Shown piece by piece: positions 1 through 7,003 of a DNA stretch of 30,013 nucleotides (positions within the stretch are counted from its first letter, which is position 1; each line of letters starts with the position of its first letter). The DNA lies in contig JAHIOR010000032.1 in assembly GCA_018895125.1 (NCBI GenBank), positions 1-30,013 on the forward strand. The letters run 5' to 3'. The notes beneath the pieces were generated by a model. That model was given only the letters and a program-made list of their open reading frames with translations. It was not told the origin of the DNA and searched no databases. Position numbers and translations under genes: made by a program. The DNA is from Patescibacteria group bacterium. GTDB taxonomy: Bacteria > Patescibacteriota > Minisyncoccia > Minisyncoccales > GWA2-46-15.

Positions 1-45
1 AGTGTCATCGCAAGCTTAAAAGCCAATTCAGCGGATAAGTTATAG
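1..45 (+). CDS. Possible C-terminal tail of an upstream gene (partial)
   Basis: Frame 1 from the window edge stays open for 14 codons (ending ANSADKL) and stops at TAG 43-45, just before a strong terminator hairpin. That position fits the end of a gene whose body lies outside the window. The fragment is too short to identify, and the frame choice is inferred only from the terminator placement. Confidence 0.3.
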   Translation, partial: SVIASLKANSADKL

Positions 46-51
46 GCGGCA

Positions 52-89
52 AAAAGAGATAACGGGCATTTTAAGCCCGTTTTCTCTTT
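52..89 (+). terminator. Rho-independent terminator, possibly bidirectional
   Basis: The arms AACGGGC (61-67) and GCCCGTT (75-81) form a 7-bp stem with a 7-nt loop. Outside it AAAGAGA (from 53) can pair with TCTCTTT (83-89), so the hairpin has an A-rich side and a T-rich side and could work in both directions. It separates whatever lies upstream from the greA promoter. Confidence 0.75.
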
Positions 90-149
90 GACCATTGACT
101 CTACACCTCTTTTGTTTTAGCATAACTTAAGTTTTCGATTAACTAGATA

Positions 150-177
150 TTGACACCTCCTCGTTTGAGGGTAGAAT
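150..177 (+). promoter_or_regulatory. Promoter of greA
   Basis: A perfect -35 TTGACA (150-155) and a -10 TAGAAT (172-177) are separated by 16 nt. The predicted start near 184 leaves a leader of only about 12 nt before the ATG at 196, with no Shine-Dalgarno sequence. The spacer contains a short inverted repeat (CCTC...GAGG) that might bind a regulator; that part is speculative. Confidence 0.7.
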
Positions 178-195
178 ACTATTGTTAATATAACC

Positions 196-663
196 ATGAC
201 TGGCTCTAAAAAGTTTTTCTTGACAAAAAGCGGGCTTTCCAGGGTAGAGAGAGAATATCAGGAACTTCTAAAGCTCAAGGCTTTTAAAACAACAGGTGAA
301 TCACCTCGGATTTTCCATTCGGAAGAGATTGATCCTGAGTTTCTTGCCTTTCAGGAAGATTTAGAATTATTAGAAACCAGAATTATAGAATTAGAAGACG
401 TTTTAAAGAATTCACAAGTGATTTCATCGCCTCCGAAAGAAAGAAGAAATGTTGTTGCCCTTGGAGCAACCGTGACCATTGAAGTTGATGGCGAAAAAGA
501 CGAGTTTGAAATTGTCGGCACCTTAGAGGCCGATCCGAGACTGGGTAGAATCTCCGATGAATCTATGGTTGGTAGGGCATTGATTGGTCTTCGGGTTGGA
601 GAGGAAGTAACGGTCCAGTCTCCGGTAAAAACAACCTATAAAATTAAAGCTATAAGATACTGA
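196..663 (+). CDS. greA: Transcription elongation factor GreA
   Basis: GreA/GreB proteins insert a coiled coil into the RNA polymerase secondary channel and stimulate cleavage of backtracked RNA. The 155-residue product has the family layout. The N-terminal part opens with FFLTKSGLSRVEREYQEL and forms an antiparallel coiled coil to about residue 75. The C-terminal FKBP-like domain (about 85-155) carries GATVTIEVDGE, IVGTLEADPRLGRIS and the SMVGRALIGLRVGEEV region. Length is typical (about 155-160). It has its own good promoter but no ribosome binding site. Its stop overlaps the next start by one base (TGATG), so it is probably translationally coupled to the HD-domain gene. Confidence 0.93.
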   Translation: MTGSKKFFLTKSGLSRVEREYQELLKLKAFKTTGESPRIFHSEEIDPEFLAFQEDLELLETRIIELEDVLKNSQVISSPPKERRNVVALGATVTIEVDGEKDEFEIVGTLEADPRLGRISDESMVGRALIGLRVGEEVTVQSPVKTTYKIKAIRY

Positions 664-1280
664 TGATGAAAGAGATCGTCAATTTTCTTTCTGAAGTCGG
701 CAAACTTAAAGACATAAAAAGGAGGGGCTGGATTTTGAGGAATGTCAAAAATCCGGAGACAATCGCTGACCACACTTTCCGCTTAGCTATTATGGCCTGG
801 ATTCTGGGGGAGAAAAAAGGCCTTGATATTAAAAAGACGATGAAAATCGCTCTTGCCCATGATCTGTGCGAAGTTTATGCTGGAGATGTCACCCCTTATG
901 AAAAGTTCATAGGCGGAGACAAGGCCGAGCTTGCGCGAGCATTAAAAAAATGGCCCAGATTCTCAAAGAAAGAAAAGATAGATACCGCCAGAAAAAAGCA
1001 CAAAAAAGAACTGGCTTCTCTGAAAAAACTGACTGCTAAATTGCCGGAAAAAATCAAAAGGGAGATTATTAGACTTTGGTTTGAATACGAAAACGGTTCC
1101 AGCGCCGAAGCCCGCTTTATCAGGCAAATTGATAAACTAGAAAATCTTTTACAGGCGTTTGAGTACAATAAGAGAGACAAGAAATTCCCCATTGATGCCT
1201 GGTACGTTGAAATCAGGGAAAAAATTGATGATCCGCTTCTCATCGAATTCATAAAGCTTTTAGGAAAAAAGAAAAAATAG
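663..1280 (+). CDS. HD-domain phosphohydrolase (5'-deoxynucleotidase YfbR / HDDC2-like)
   Basis: The 205-residue protein matches the HD superfamily branch that includes YfbR and HDDC2, metal-dependent hydrolases of deoxynucleoside 5'-monophosphates. Visible motifs are the first metal-binding His in ETIADHTFRLAIMAWILG, the paired His-Asp in IALAHDLCEVYAGDVTP, and a downstream acidic helix with a late Asp in FIRQIDKLENLLQAFEY. The C-terminal half is lysine-rich and helical. The ATG overlaps the greA stop; a second in-frame ATG follows at 666. A terminator follows the stop, so greA and this gene form a two-gene unit. Nucleotide-pool cleaning is the likely role, but the substrate cannot be read from sequence. 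Confidence 0.82.
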   Translation: MMKEIVNFLSEVGKLKDIKRRGWILRNVKNPETIADHTFRLAIMAWILGEKKGLDIKKTMKIALAHDLCEVYAGDVTPYEKFIGGDKAELARALKKWPRFSKKEKIDTARKKHKKELASLKKLTAKLPEKIKREIIRLWFEYENGSSAEARFIRQIDKLENLLQAFEYNKRDKKFPIDAWYVEIREKIDDPLLIEFIKLLGKKKK

Positions 1281-1297
1281 AGAATAGATTCTTTGAG

Positions 1298-1335
1298 GAA
1301 AACTTTCGCTTCCAAGAGCGGATTTTCTTTTTTTA
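1298..1335 (+). terminator. Rho-independent terminator after the HD gene
   Basis: GAAAA...CGCT-tccaag-AGCG...TTTTC folds into an interrupted hairpin followed by a run of T's. It ends the greA-HD unit just before the polX promoter. Confidence 0.6.
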
Positions 1336-1338
1336 GGC

Positions 1339-1344
1339 TACAAT
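1339..1344 (+). promoter_or_regulatory. -10 element of polX (putative leaderless start)
   Basis: TACAAT lies 9 nt before the polX ATG at 1354, directly after the preceding terminator. A start about 7 nt downstream would give a leaderless or nearly leaderless mRNA. No clear -35 box is visible. Confidence 0.45.
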
Positions 1345-1353
1345 GAAGCTAAG

Positions 1354-3084
1354 ATGGTTAATCGAGAGCTTGCCAAAATCTTTTCAGAAATGGCGATCTT
1401 CCTCAGAATGAAGGAAGTTCCCTTTAAACCTCAGGCTTATGAAAGGGCAGTTTTGGGATTAGAAACTCTTAATAAAGAAGCCAGCGAAATTTACCAACAG
1501 AAGGGGATTGAGGGGCTCAAGGAAATCCCCGGGATTGGGGAAAATCTGGCAGATAAGATCAAAGAATACTTAGAAACAGGCAAGATCAGGTCCTATCAGA
1601 AGCTGAAGCAAGAAATGCCAATTAATCTTGAAGAACTGACAGCGGTTGAGGGCATTGGTCCAAAAGCTATAAAATTGCTTTGGTCGAAACTGAAGATAAA
1701 AAACCTAAAAGATTTAGAAAAGGCGGCTCGGGCCAAAAAACTCAGATTATTGCCTGGTTTTGGCGAAAAGTCAGAAAAGAACATCTTAACAGGGATCGGG
1801 TTTTTAAAGAAAAGTCAGGGGAGGTTCCTTCTGAGCGAAATACTGCCGGAAACCCAGAAAATTGTTTCAAATCTTGAAAAACTTAAAGAGGTAGAAGAAA
1901 TAAGCTTGGCCGGGTCTTTGCGTCGAGGCAAAGATACCATTGGCGACGCTGATATTTTAGTTATTAGCCAGGATCCTGGTAAAGTTATTAAAAGCTTTAT
2001 TTCTTCCCCTGGCATTCTCAAGGTTTGGGGGCAGGGGTTAAAAAAGGCTTCGATCAGGACCAAGCAGGGATTTGATATTGATCTGAGAATCGTGCCAAGA
2101 AAAAGCTATGGTTCGGCTTTACAATATTTTACCGGCTCAAAAGAGCATAATATCTTTCTTCGAAAAATGGCAATGGGAAAGGGATTGAAACTTAATGAAT
2201 ACGGGGTTTTCCATGGCAAAAAAATGATTGCCGGGACAACTGAATCAGGCATTTATCAGGCCATTAATTTGCCTTTTATTGAGCCGGAATTAAGAGAAAA
2301 TCGAGGTGAGATTGAAGCAGCCAGGGCAAAAAGATTGCCAAGGCTAATTACCCTCAAAAACATTTTCGGGGATCTGCATTGCCACTCTTCCTGGAATGGC
2401 GGCCAAAATACGATTTCAGAAATGGCCCAGACTGCCCGAGCCAGGGGTTATCGTTATCTAGGGATTGCCGATCATACCAAGTTTTTAAGAATCGAAAACG
2501 GCTTGGATGAAAAACAGCTTTTAAATCAGCGTCGGGAAATCGATAAATTAAATGAGAAATTTATTAAACAGGGCATTGATCTCAAAATTTTGCAAGGCTG
2601 TGAAGCTAATATTTTAGAAAACGGCTCGATCGACATCAATAACCAGGCATTGGAAGGCCTTGATTTTGTCATTGCCGGGATCCATTCCCAAATGAAGATG
2701 ACTAAAGCTAAAATGACAGCTAGAATAATTCGCGCCATGGAAAATCCTAATGTTGATATCATTTCCCATCCGACCGGAAGAATACTGAAGAAAAGAGATG
2801 AGTTTCAGATTGATTTCGAAAGAGTTTTAAAGGTTGCCAAGGAGACAGGTACAATTCTGGAAATAAGCTCGTCGCCATCCAGACTAGACCTGAAAGATCT
2901 TAACATCAAGCTTGCCAAGGAGGCAGGAGTTAAGATGGTTATTAACACAGACTCTCACTCCGCTAGCCAATTGGAGCTTATGGATTACGGCGTTATTCAG
3001 GCCAGGAGAGGCTGGGCTGAAAAAAAAGACATTATTAACTGTTGGTCCTTAGAAAAACTGCTGACTTTTTTAAAAACTAATTAA
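1354..3084 (+). CDS. polX: DNA polymerase/3'-5' exonuclease PolX
   Basis: Bacterial family X polymerase, which fills short gaps in base-excision repair. The 576-residue length is normal for the bacterial form with a PHP domain. The order is: N-terminal helix-hairpin-helix region with GIEGLKEIPGIGENLADKI and a second HhH (AVEGIGPKAIKLLW); nucleotidyltransferase domain with AGSLRRGKDTIGDADILVIS, metal-binding Asp198 and Asp200 and a third Asp at 243 (FDIDLRIVP); and a C-terminal PHP domain from about 338 starting GDLHCHSSWNGG (His342, His344), with IADHTKFL, a GIHSQ motif, and INTDSHS near the end. Catalytic residues of both activities look intact. It is convergent with rplT, only 6 nt apart, with no obvious terminator between them. 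Confidence 0.95.
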   Translation: MVNRELAKIFSEMAIFLRMKEVPFKPQAYERAVLGLETLNKEASEIYQQKGIEGLKEIPGIGENLADKIKEYLETGKIRSYQKLKQEMPINLEELTAVEGIGPKAIKLLWSKLKIKNLKDLEKAARAKKLRLLPGFGEKSEKNILTGIGFLKKSQGRFLLSEILPETQKIVSNLEKLKEVEEISLAGSLRRGKDTIGDADILVISQDPGKVIKSFISSPGILKVWGQGLKKASIRTKQGFDIDLRIVPRKSYGSALQYFTGSKEHNIFLRKMAMGKGLKLNEYGVFHGKKMIAGTTESGIYQAINLPFIEPELRENRGEIEAARAKRLPRLITLKNIFGDLHCHSSWNGGQNTISEMAQTARARGYRYLGIADHTKFLRIENGLDEKQLLNQRREIDKLNEKFIKQGIDLKILQGCEANILENGSIDINNQALEGLDFVIAGIHSQMKMTKAKMTARIIRAMENPNVDIISHPTGRILKKRDEFQIDFERVLKVAKETGTILEISSSPSRLDLKDLNIKLAKEAGVKMVINTDSHSASQLELMDYGVIQARRGWAEKKDIINCWSLEKLLTFLKTN

Positions 3085-3090
3085 AACCTG

Positions 3091-3435
3091 CTATTTGCTG
3101 TTTTCTACAATTTCTTTAAAGATTTCTGGATAGTTTTCCGCCAGATCAGCTAAAACTTTTCTGTCCAGAGTAATATTTTTTTCTTTAAGATTGTGGATTA
3201 ATTGGCTATAAGAAACGCCCAATTCCTTGGCCGAGGCGCCAATCTTAATTTGCCAAAGGCCCCGAAAATCCCGTTTCTTATTGCGACGATCCCGATAAGC
3301 ATTACGACTAGCATGCAAAATAGCTTCTTTTGCCAGCTTTAATTTTGATTTTCTGCCCCAGCGATAACCTTTTGTATCTTTAAGGATATTTTTTCTTCTT
3401 TTTAATCTTGCTTTTCCAGATTTAACCCTAGCCAT
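3091..3435 (-). CDS. rplT: Large ribosomal subunit protein bL20
   Basis: 114 residues, near the usual 115-118. The N-terminus has the basic bL20 signature (KRRKNILKDTKGYRWGRKSK), followed by YRDRRNKKRDFRGLWQIKI and the C-terminal domain with the NITLDRKVLADLAENYP segment. bL20 binds 23S rRNA early in assembly. It is the last gene of the minus-strand infC-rpmI-rplT block, 5 nt after rpmI. In many bacteria this trio is controlled by L20 binding to the leader; I see no copy of that regulatory structure here. Confidence 0.96.
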   Translation of the reverse strand: MARVKSGKARLKRRKNILKDTKGYRWGRKSKLKLAKEAILHASRNAYRDRRNKKRDFRGLWQIKIGASAKELGVSYSQLIHNLKEKNITLDRKVLADLAENYPEIFKEIVENSK

Positions 3436-3440
3436 ATGTT

Positions 3441-3620
3441 TTAAGCGTTGATTAGCTTTTTAATCCTTTTAAATTCACCTTTAGAAAGAGGCACCATCTT
3501 TCTTTTTCTTCTTTTTGCCTGACCAGACTTTTTTGCTAGATAATGATTGATACCTGATTGTCGCCTCAAAACTTTGCCGGTCTTGGTGATCTTTAATCTC
3601 TTTTTAATTGATTTTCTCAT
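3441..3620 (-). CDS. rpmI: Large ribosomal subunit protein bL35
   Basis: A 59-codon reading frame between infC and rplT, starting at ATG 3620-3618 and ending TAA 3443-3441. The product begins MRKSIKKRLKITKTGKVLRR, contains the bL35 hallmark SGINHYLAKKSGQAKRRKRK, and ends KLINA. It is slightly shorter than typical bL35 (64-66). The position between infC and rplT is the conserved one, 10 nt downstream of infC and 5 nt upstream of rplT. Confidence 0.92.
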   Translation of the reverse strand: MRKSIKKRLKITKTGKVLRRQSGINHYLAKKSGQAKRRKRKMVPLSKGEFKRIKKLINA

Positions 3621-3630
3621 GTTTCTAAAT

Positions 3631-4137
3631 TCATTTCTTTGAAATAATCATGGTAAATCCTCTGGGACCTCTTTTAAAATCTGTTTCAAGTTTGACCGGG
3701 ACAGTTTTTCCAAGGATTTCCAGGAACTTACTGACTTTATCTTTAGCAATATTAGCTAAAGCCTTTTCTCTGCCCCTTAAAACCATTTGAATCAAAACCT
3801 TATTATTATCATTTAAGAACTTTTCTGCCTGTTTAGCTCTTATTTCCAGATCATGGACAGAAATGCCGAAAGAAAGTCTAATGCCTTTTAACTGGCCGCC
3901 TTTTTGTTTTCTCATTTCTTTCTGTTTTTTCTCTTGCCAATAAATATGCTTGCCATAATCGCCAATTTTACAAACAGGCGGAATCAGCTTACCAGTAACC
4001 TGAATTAAATCTAAATGGCGCTCCTTAGCTAATCGGAGCGCGTCGGTTATACTGACAACCCCTAGTTGCTTTCCAGTTTCGTCAATCAGCCTGACTTCAG
4101 CTGCCCTTATTTGATTGTTTGCTGGTGATTTTAAAAT
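3631..4137 (-). CDS. infC: Translation initiation factor IF-3, ATT start
   Basis: IF-3 binds the 30S subunit and checks start-codon pairing. The first in-frame ATG (3915) would give only the C-terminal domain (94 residues). The frame stays open upstream to a stop at 4149-4147 and encodes the complete N-terminal domain: NNQIRAAEVRLIDETGKQLG, then LIPPVCKIGDYGKHIYWQ and the linker helix. No ATG, GTG or TTG begins this part. The only sensible start is ATT at 4137-4135, giving MLKSPANNQIR... and 168 residues, a normal IF-3 size. A rare ATT/ATC start on infC is a known autoregulatory device in other bacteria. No Shine-Dalgarno sequence is visible. Confidence 0.92.
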   Translation of the reverse strand: MLKSPANNQIRAAEVRLIDETGKQLGVVSITDALRLAKERHLDLIQVTGKLIPPVCKIGDYGKHIYWQEKKQKEMRKQKGGQLKGIRLSFGISVHDLEIRAKQAEKFLNDNNKVLIQMVLRGREKALANIAKDKVSKFLEILGKTVPVKLETDFKRGPRGFTMIISKK

Positions 4138-4157
4138 ATTTAAAAATTATTTTGATT

Positions 4158-4163
4158 ATTATA
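4158..4163 (-). promoter_or_regulatory. Possible -10 of an infC promoter
   Basis: On the minus strand TATAAT (within TAGTATAATAATC) sits between the tmRNA 3' end and the infC ATT, 20 nt before the latter. No convincing -35 is seen because that region is occupied by the tmRNA T-arm. Confidence 0.35.
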
Positions 4164-4170
4164 CTAAAAG

Positions 4171-4525
4171 TGGAGGCGCCGAGAGTTGCACCCGGATCCA
4201 GGAGATTTTCTCAAAGAAGATCTACAAGCTTGTCCCAATTAAAGGTTTGAAGCAGAGGATTCTAATCGGGAGAAAATCCGGCTGCCAATGTGGTTGGTTG
4301 GCTTTCGCCAATGCCAACCCGATAAAAGAACACTTTTCTCGATAAATGACACCAACCTTAATCATCGAGAATCTTTAAGGTCGATGCTGCCTTAGGTTGT
4401 TAGACAACAGCTAGAGCAGGTTGTGAAAATGAGTTGGCACTTATGTTTCCTGAAAGTTTAACGAGATTTCAGAAGACTCGGCTTGCCTTTCTTGAGAGTA
4501 ATCGCTGTCAAAGCTTGTCACCCCC
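4171..4525 (-). ncRNA. ssrA: tmRNA (transfer-messenger RNA)
   Basis: About 355 nt on the minus strand directly downstream of smpB. The 5' GGGGGTG (4525-4519) pairs with the 3' CGCCTCC (4178-4172), forming a 7-bp acceptor stem with two wobbles and discriminator A at 4171. The T-arm is CCGGG-TGCAACT-CTCGG. The 5' part carries the conserved GCAAGCCGAG segment. The middle holds the tag reading frame ending at TAA (4402-4400). The CCA is not encoded (CTTTT follows), so it must be added by CCA transferase. With SmpB it tags and releases proteins on stalled ribosomes. The T-loop has G where T55 is normal. Pseudoknots were not traced in full. An open frame on the opposite strand here (4115-4345) is not a gene. 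Confidence 0.92.
4400..4438 (-). other. tmRNA tag-peptide reading frame
   Basis: After the ATAAGT resume context (the counterpart of ATAGTC before GCA in E. coli), the codons GCC to GTC followed by TAA encode a predicted 12-residue tag ANSFSQPALAVV. The hydrophobic end resembles the usual ALAA degron but finishes in Val-Val. The resume codon is assigned by analogy. Confidence 0.65.
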
Positions 4526-4569
4526 GTAACACGTAACGATATATTGGGTTATATTTTTAAAAAGCTGGC

Positions 4570-5010
4570 TTAGCTGAGAAACTCTCCCATTTCTCTTTTT
4601 GCCTCCCGTTTTTTAATCACCTGCCTTTGATCAATCTTTTTGATTAGCCGCGCCAATGCAAACTCCAGCTTTATCTTACCGCTCTTAGTATATATTTTTA
4701 AGGGTACAAATGTCAATCCTTTTTGAGAGGATTTGCCCTTAAGATAAAGAAGCTCTTTTTTAGTTAAAAGCAGTTTTTTTTCTCTTTCGGAGATATGATC
4801 AGGAGCGTTTTTGGGTTGGTAAGGGGGAACATGGCAGCCGACTAGATAAAGTTCGCTGCTACCTTTAAAAATAACATAGCTGCCGGCTAAACCAACCATA
4901 CCCATTTTTATTGATTTGACCTCCTGACCCAAAAGCACCAGGCCAGCCTGATATTTTTCCAGGATTTCATAGCTGAAATTGGCTTTTCTGTTGTCAGCGA
5001 AAATCTGCAT
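4570..5010 (-). CDS. smpB: SsrA-binding protein SmpB
   Basis: Partner of tmRNA, mimicking the codon-anticodon part of a tRNA in the ribosomal A site. The 146-residue product carries the family marks: ADNRKANFSYEILEKYQAGL, LLGQEVKSIKMG, the beta-barrel core with YLVGCHVPPYQP, and LTFVPLKIYTKSGKIKLEFALA. The C-terminal tail is basic (KKIDQRQVIKKREAKREMGEFLS), matching the part that enters the mRNA channel. Length is typical (145-160). It is the first gene of the minus-strand smpB-ssrA-infC-rpmI-rplT block and is divergent from argS. Confidence 0.95.
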   Translation of the reverse strand: MQIFADNRKANFSYEILEKYQAGLVLLGQEVKSIKMGMVGLAGSYVIFKGSSELYLVGCHVPPYQPKNAPDHISEREKKLLLTKKELLYLKGKSSQKGLTFVPLKIYTKSGKIKLEFALARLIKKIDQRQVIKKREAKREMGEFLS

Positions 5011-5020
5011 GGCTTTATAG

Positions 5021-5035
5021 CGGGCGTCCCGCCCG
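5021..5035. repeat. Hairpin CGGGC-GTCCC-GCCCG
   Basis: A perfect 5-bp stem with a 5-nt loop preceded by TTATAG, the same prefix as the larger repeat at 5048. It looks like a partial copy of that element lacking the palindromic tail. It lies between divergent smpB and argS. Confidence 0.5.
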
Positions 5036-5047
5036 GTATACTTTTAA

Positions 5048-5085
5048 TTATAGCGGTTAGTAAACCGATATATCGTACTCGCTAT
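5048..5085 (+). repeat. Structured intergenic repeat, copy 1
   Basis: 38 nt: TTATAG, hairpin CGGTT-AGTA-AACCG (5054-5067), palindrome CGATATATCG (5066-5075), then TACTCGCTAT. Outer ATAGCG (5050-5055) can also pair with CGCTAT (5080-5085), so two folds compete. A second copy lies at 24069-24107 with the same tail but a different, still paired, inner stem. Confidence 0.65.
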
Positions 5086-5118
5086 TAGATATTCTAGCAG
5101 AATTGTGTTAAATTGTAA

Positions 5119-6846
5119 GTGATGATCGGGCAAAAAACCAAAAAAATATTCAGCGAACTATTGAAAAAGCAAGCTAAGAAAGCCTTATCTGACAAAATTG
5201 ATTTGTTAAATATTGTTGTTGAATTTCCTTTGCCTGAGTTTGGCGATTATAGCCTTAATCTTGCCCTTAAGTTTTGGCAGGATTTCGGCTTCAAAAACCC
5301 TCATGAATTTGCAGTTAAAATTAAAGAGGACTTAGATCAAAACAAGCAGTTGATGAAGGTAATTTCTAAAATCCAGGTTGAAGAACCGGGATTTATCAAT
5401 TTTTGGCTTAAACCAGAGTATCTTTTAGACGTAGTCAAGGAAATAAACAAGGCTGGATCTAGGTTTGGCAGGACCAGAGAAATGAGCCAAAAGATTATGG
5501 TTGAATATGCTCATCCCAATACCCACAAAGAAATGCACATCGGCCACATGAGAACCCTAATTACCGGTGAGGCTTTGTCTAGGATTTTTGAAACAGCCGG
5601 TGCCAAGGTTTTCAGGGCAAATTACCAGGGAGATATTGGCCCTCATGTTGCTAAATCAATTTGGGGCACAATCCAGCTTTTAAAAGAGAGAAGCCAGACT
5701 TGGGAGCAATGGGAAGCAGAATCGTCATTTAAAAAGGCTCATTTGTTAGGAGAAGGATATGTCAGGGGCAACCAGGATTACGAGAGCCATAAAGAAGAGA
5801 TTGATGATTTAAATGCTGATCTTTATCAGAACAACCCCAAGGTGATGCCAATATATTTCCGAACAAGAAAATGGTGTTTAGATTATTATGATAATTTTTA
5901 CAAGAGATTTGGAACTCATTTTGACCGGCTTTTTTTCGAAAGCGAAGTGGCCGAGGAGGGCAAAAAACTGGTTTTGGCAAATCTTGGCAAAATTTTTGAA
6001 AAGAGTGACGGAGCAATTATCTTTGACGGGACAAAATATGGCTTGCACAAAAGAGTTTTTGTCACTGCCGAAGGCTATCCGACTTATGAGGGCAAGGAAA
6101 TGTATTTGGCTCAGAAGCAGCGGCAAACTTTTAAGTTTGACAAGAACGTGCACGTGGTTGCCAATGAGCAAGCGGAATATTTCAAGGTTGTTTTCAAAGC
6201 CATTGAATTGCTTGATCCTTGGTTTAAAAATAGGGAGCGTCATTTATCAATGGGCATGGTTAATTTGGTTAACCAAAAAATATCTTCAAGGCGCGGCATT
6301 GTTATTACTGTTGACGGTTTATTAGATGAAGTTAAGACCATGGCCAGGCAGTTAACAAGTTCAAGTAAAGAACTTGGTTCAGAGACAGAGGATATTATTG
6401 AAAAAATAACCTTGGCCGCAGTTAAATACTCGGTTTTAAAAGCCCATCCTACTTTAAATGTAGAATTTGATTTAAAGCGATCAGTAGACATGGATGGCAG
6501 TTCCGGACCCTATATTCAATACGTATTTGCCAGGTGCAAGAGCGTACTTGAGAAGGCGAAAGGTTCTGCTATGGTGGGTCGGGTTTTGAGCGATGAAGAA
6601 CTGGTTGTTGCCAGGTGGCTGACAAAGTTCCCAGAAATAATTTTAAGGTCAGCCGAACAAATGGCGCCAAATTTAATTTGCAGCTATCTTTTTGAGCTGT
6701 GTCAAAAGTTTAATAATTTTTATCAGAAAAATCGCATTATTGGTTCCAAAGAGGAGAGTTCCAGATTGGCATTGACCAAGGCTGTGGCTCAAGTGATTGA
6801 AAATGGGCTTTGGCTTCTTGGCATTGAGGCGCCCTCGAGAATGTAG
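5119..6846 (+). CDS. argS: Arginine--tRNA ligase
   Basis: Class I synthetase charging tRNA-Arg. It has an Arg-specific N-terminal Add-1 domain (about 1-110) ending in EEPGFINFWL, then MVEYAHPNTHKEMHIGHMRT with HIGH at 140-143. The counterpart of KMSKS is KISSR at 387-391, within VNLVNQKISSRRG. The C-terminal DALR anticodon-binding domain begins near 460 with the DMDGSSGPYIQYVFARC segment and ends LLGIEAPSRM. 575 residues is normal. The start can be GTG 5119 or the adjacent ATG 5122; neither has a Shine-Dalgarno sequence, and a TTAAAT hexamer at 5108-5113 may be the -10. Transcribed alone, away from smpB. Confidence 0.95.
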   Translation: MMIGQKTKKIFSELLKKQAKKALSDKIDLLNIVVEFPLPEFGDYSLNLALKFWQDFGFKNPHEFAVKIKEDLDQNKQLMKVISKIQVEEPGFINFWLKPEYLLDVVKEINKAGSRFGRTREMSQKIMVEYAHPNTHKEMHIGHMRTLITGEALSRIFETAGAKVFRANYQGDIGPHVAKSIWGTIQLLKERSQTWEQWEAESSFKKAHLLGEGYVRGNQDYESHKEEIDDLNADLYQNNPKVMPIYFRTRKWCLDYYDNFYKRFGTHFDRLFFESEVAEEGKKLVLANLGKIFEKSDGAIIFDGTKYGLHKRVFVTAEGYPTYEGKEMYLAQKQRQTFKFDKNVHVVANEQAEYFKVVFKAIELLDPWFKNRERHLSMGMVNLVNQKISSRRGIVITVDGLLDEVKTMARQLTSSSKELGSETEDIIEKITLAAVKYSVLKAHPTLNVEFDLKRSVDMDGSSGPYIQYVFARCKSVLEKAKGSAMVGRVLSDEELVVARWLTKFPEIILRSAEQMAPNLICSYLFELCQKFNNFYQKNRIIGSKEESSRLALTKAVAQVIENGLWLLGIEAPSRM

Positions 6847-6870
6847 TACGTGGCTATGAGATATAGTAGA

Positions 6871-6915
6871 GTAATACGGAATAATTATAGTAGTCACGAA
6901 GTAATACAGTATAAT
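6871..6915 (+). repeat. Direct repeat pair upstream of the PaaX/Cas2-like gene
   Basis: GTAATACGGAATAAT (6871-6885) and GTAATACAGTATAAT (6901-6915) match at 13 of 15 positions and start exactly 30 bp apart. The spacing of about three helical turns would put two bound proteins on the same face of the DNA. Function unknown. Confidence 0.45.
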
Positions 6916-6922
6916 ATCGCAT

Positions 6923-6956
6923 CCTCGTTAATTATTCATATGCAATATTAGCGAGG
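6923..6956. repeat. 34-nt hairpin repeat, copy 1 (upstream of PaaX/Cas2-like gene)
   Basis: Arms CCTCGTTAAT and ATTAGCGAGG enclose a 14-nt loop ending TATGCAAT. A nearly identical hairpin at 7599-7632 follows the same gene. Stem positions that differ between the copies keep their pairing (T-A against C-G, C-G against T-G). Confidence 0.7.
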
Positions 6957-6984
6957 ACGAGTAAGGACGAGTAAACGAGTAAAA
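6955..6984 (+). repeat. 10-bp tandem repeat GGACGAGTAA
   Basis: Two exact copies (6955-6964, 6965-6974) and a degenerate third (ACGAGTAAAA) run from the foot of the hairpin to just before the -10 box of the PaaX/Cas2-like gene. Placed where a -35 element or operator would be. Confidence 0.5.
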
Positions 6985-6988
6985 GCGA

Positions 6989-6994
6989 TATAAT
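6989..6994 (+). promoter_or_regulatory. -10 element of the PaaX/Cas2-like gene
   Basis: A perfect TATAAT lies 9 nt before the GTG at 7004. The expected transcription start falls within a few bases of that GTG, so the mRNA would be leaderless. Confidence 0.5.
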
Positions 6995-7003
6995 AGATGC
7001 AAG

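Noticed and set aside
896..1315. 139-codon frame opposite the HD gene
   Set aside because: Low-complexity Ser/Phe-rich shadow of a lysine-rich gene; the plus-strand gene carries clear HD motifs.
4115..4345. Open frame on the plus strand opposite the tmRNA
   Set aside because: It lies wholly over ssrA and the start of infC, resembles no protein family, and its length is explained by the constrained RNA gene.
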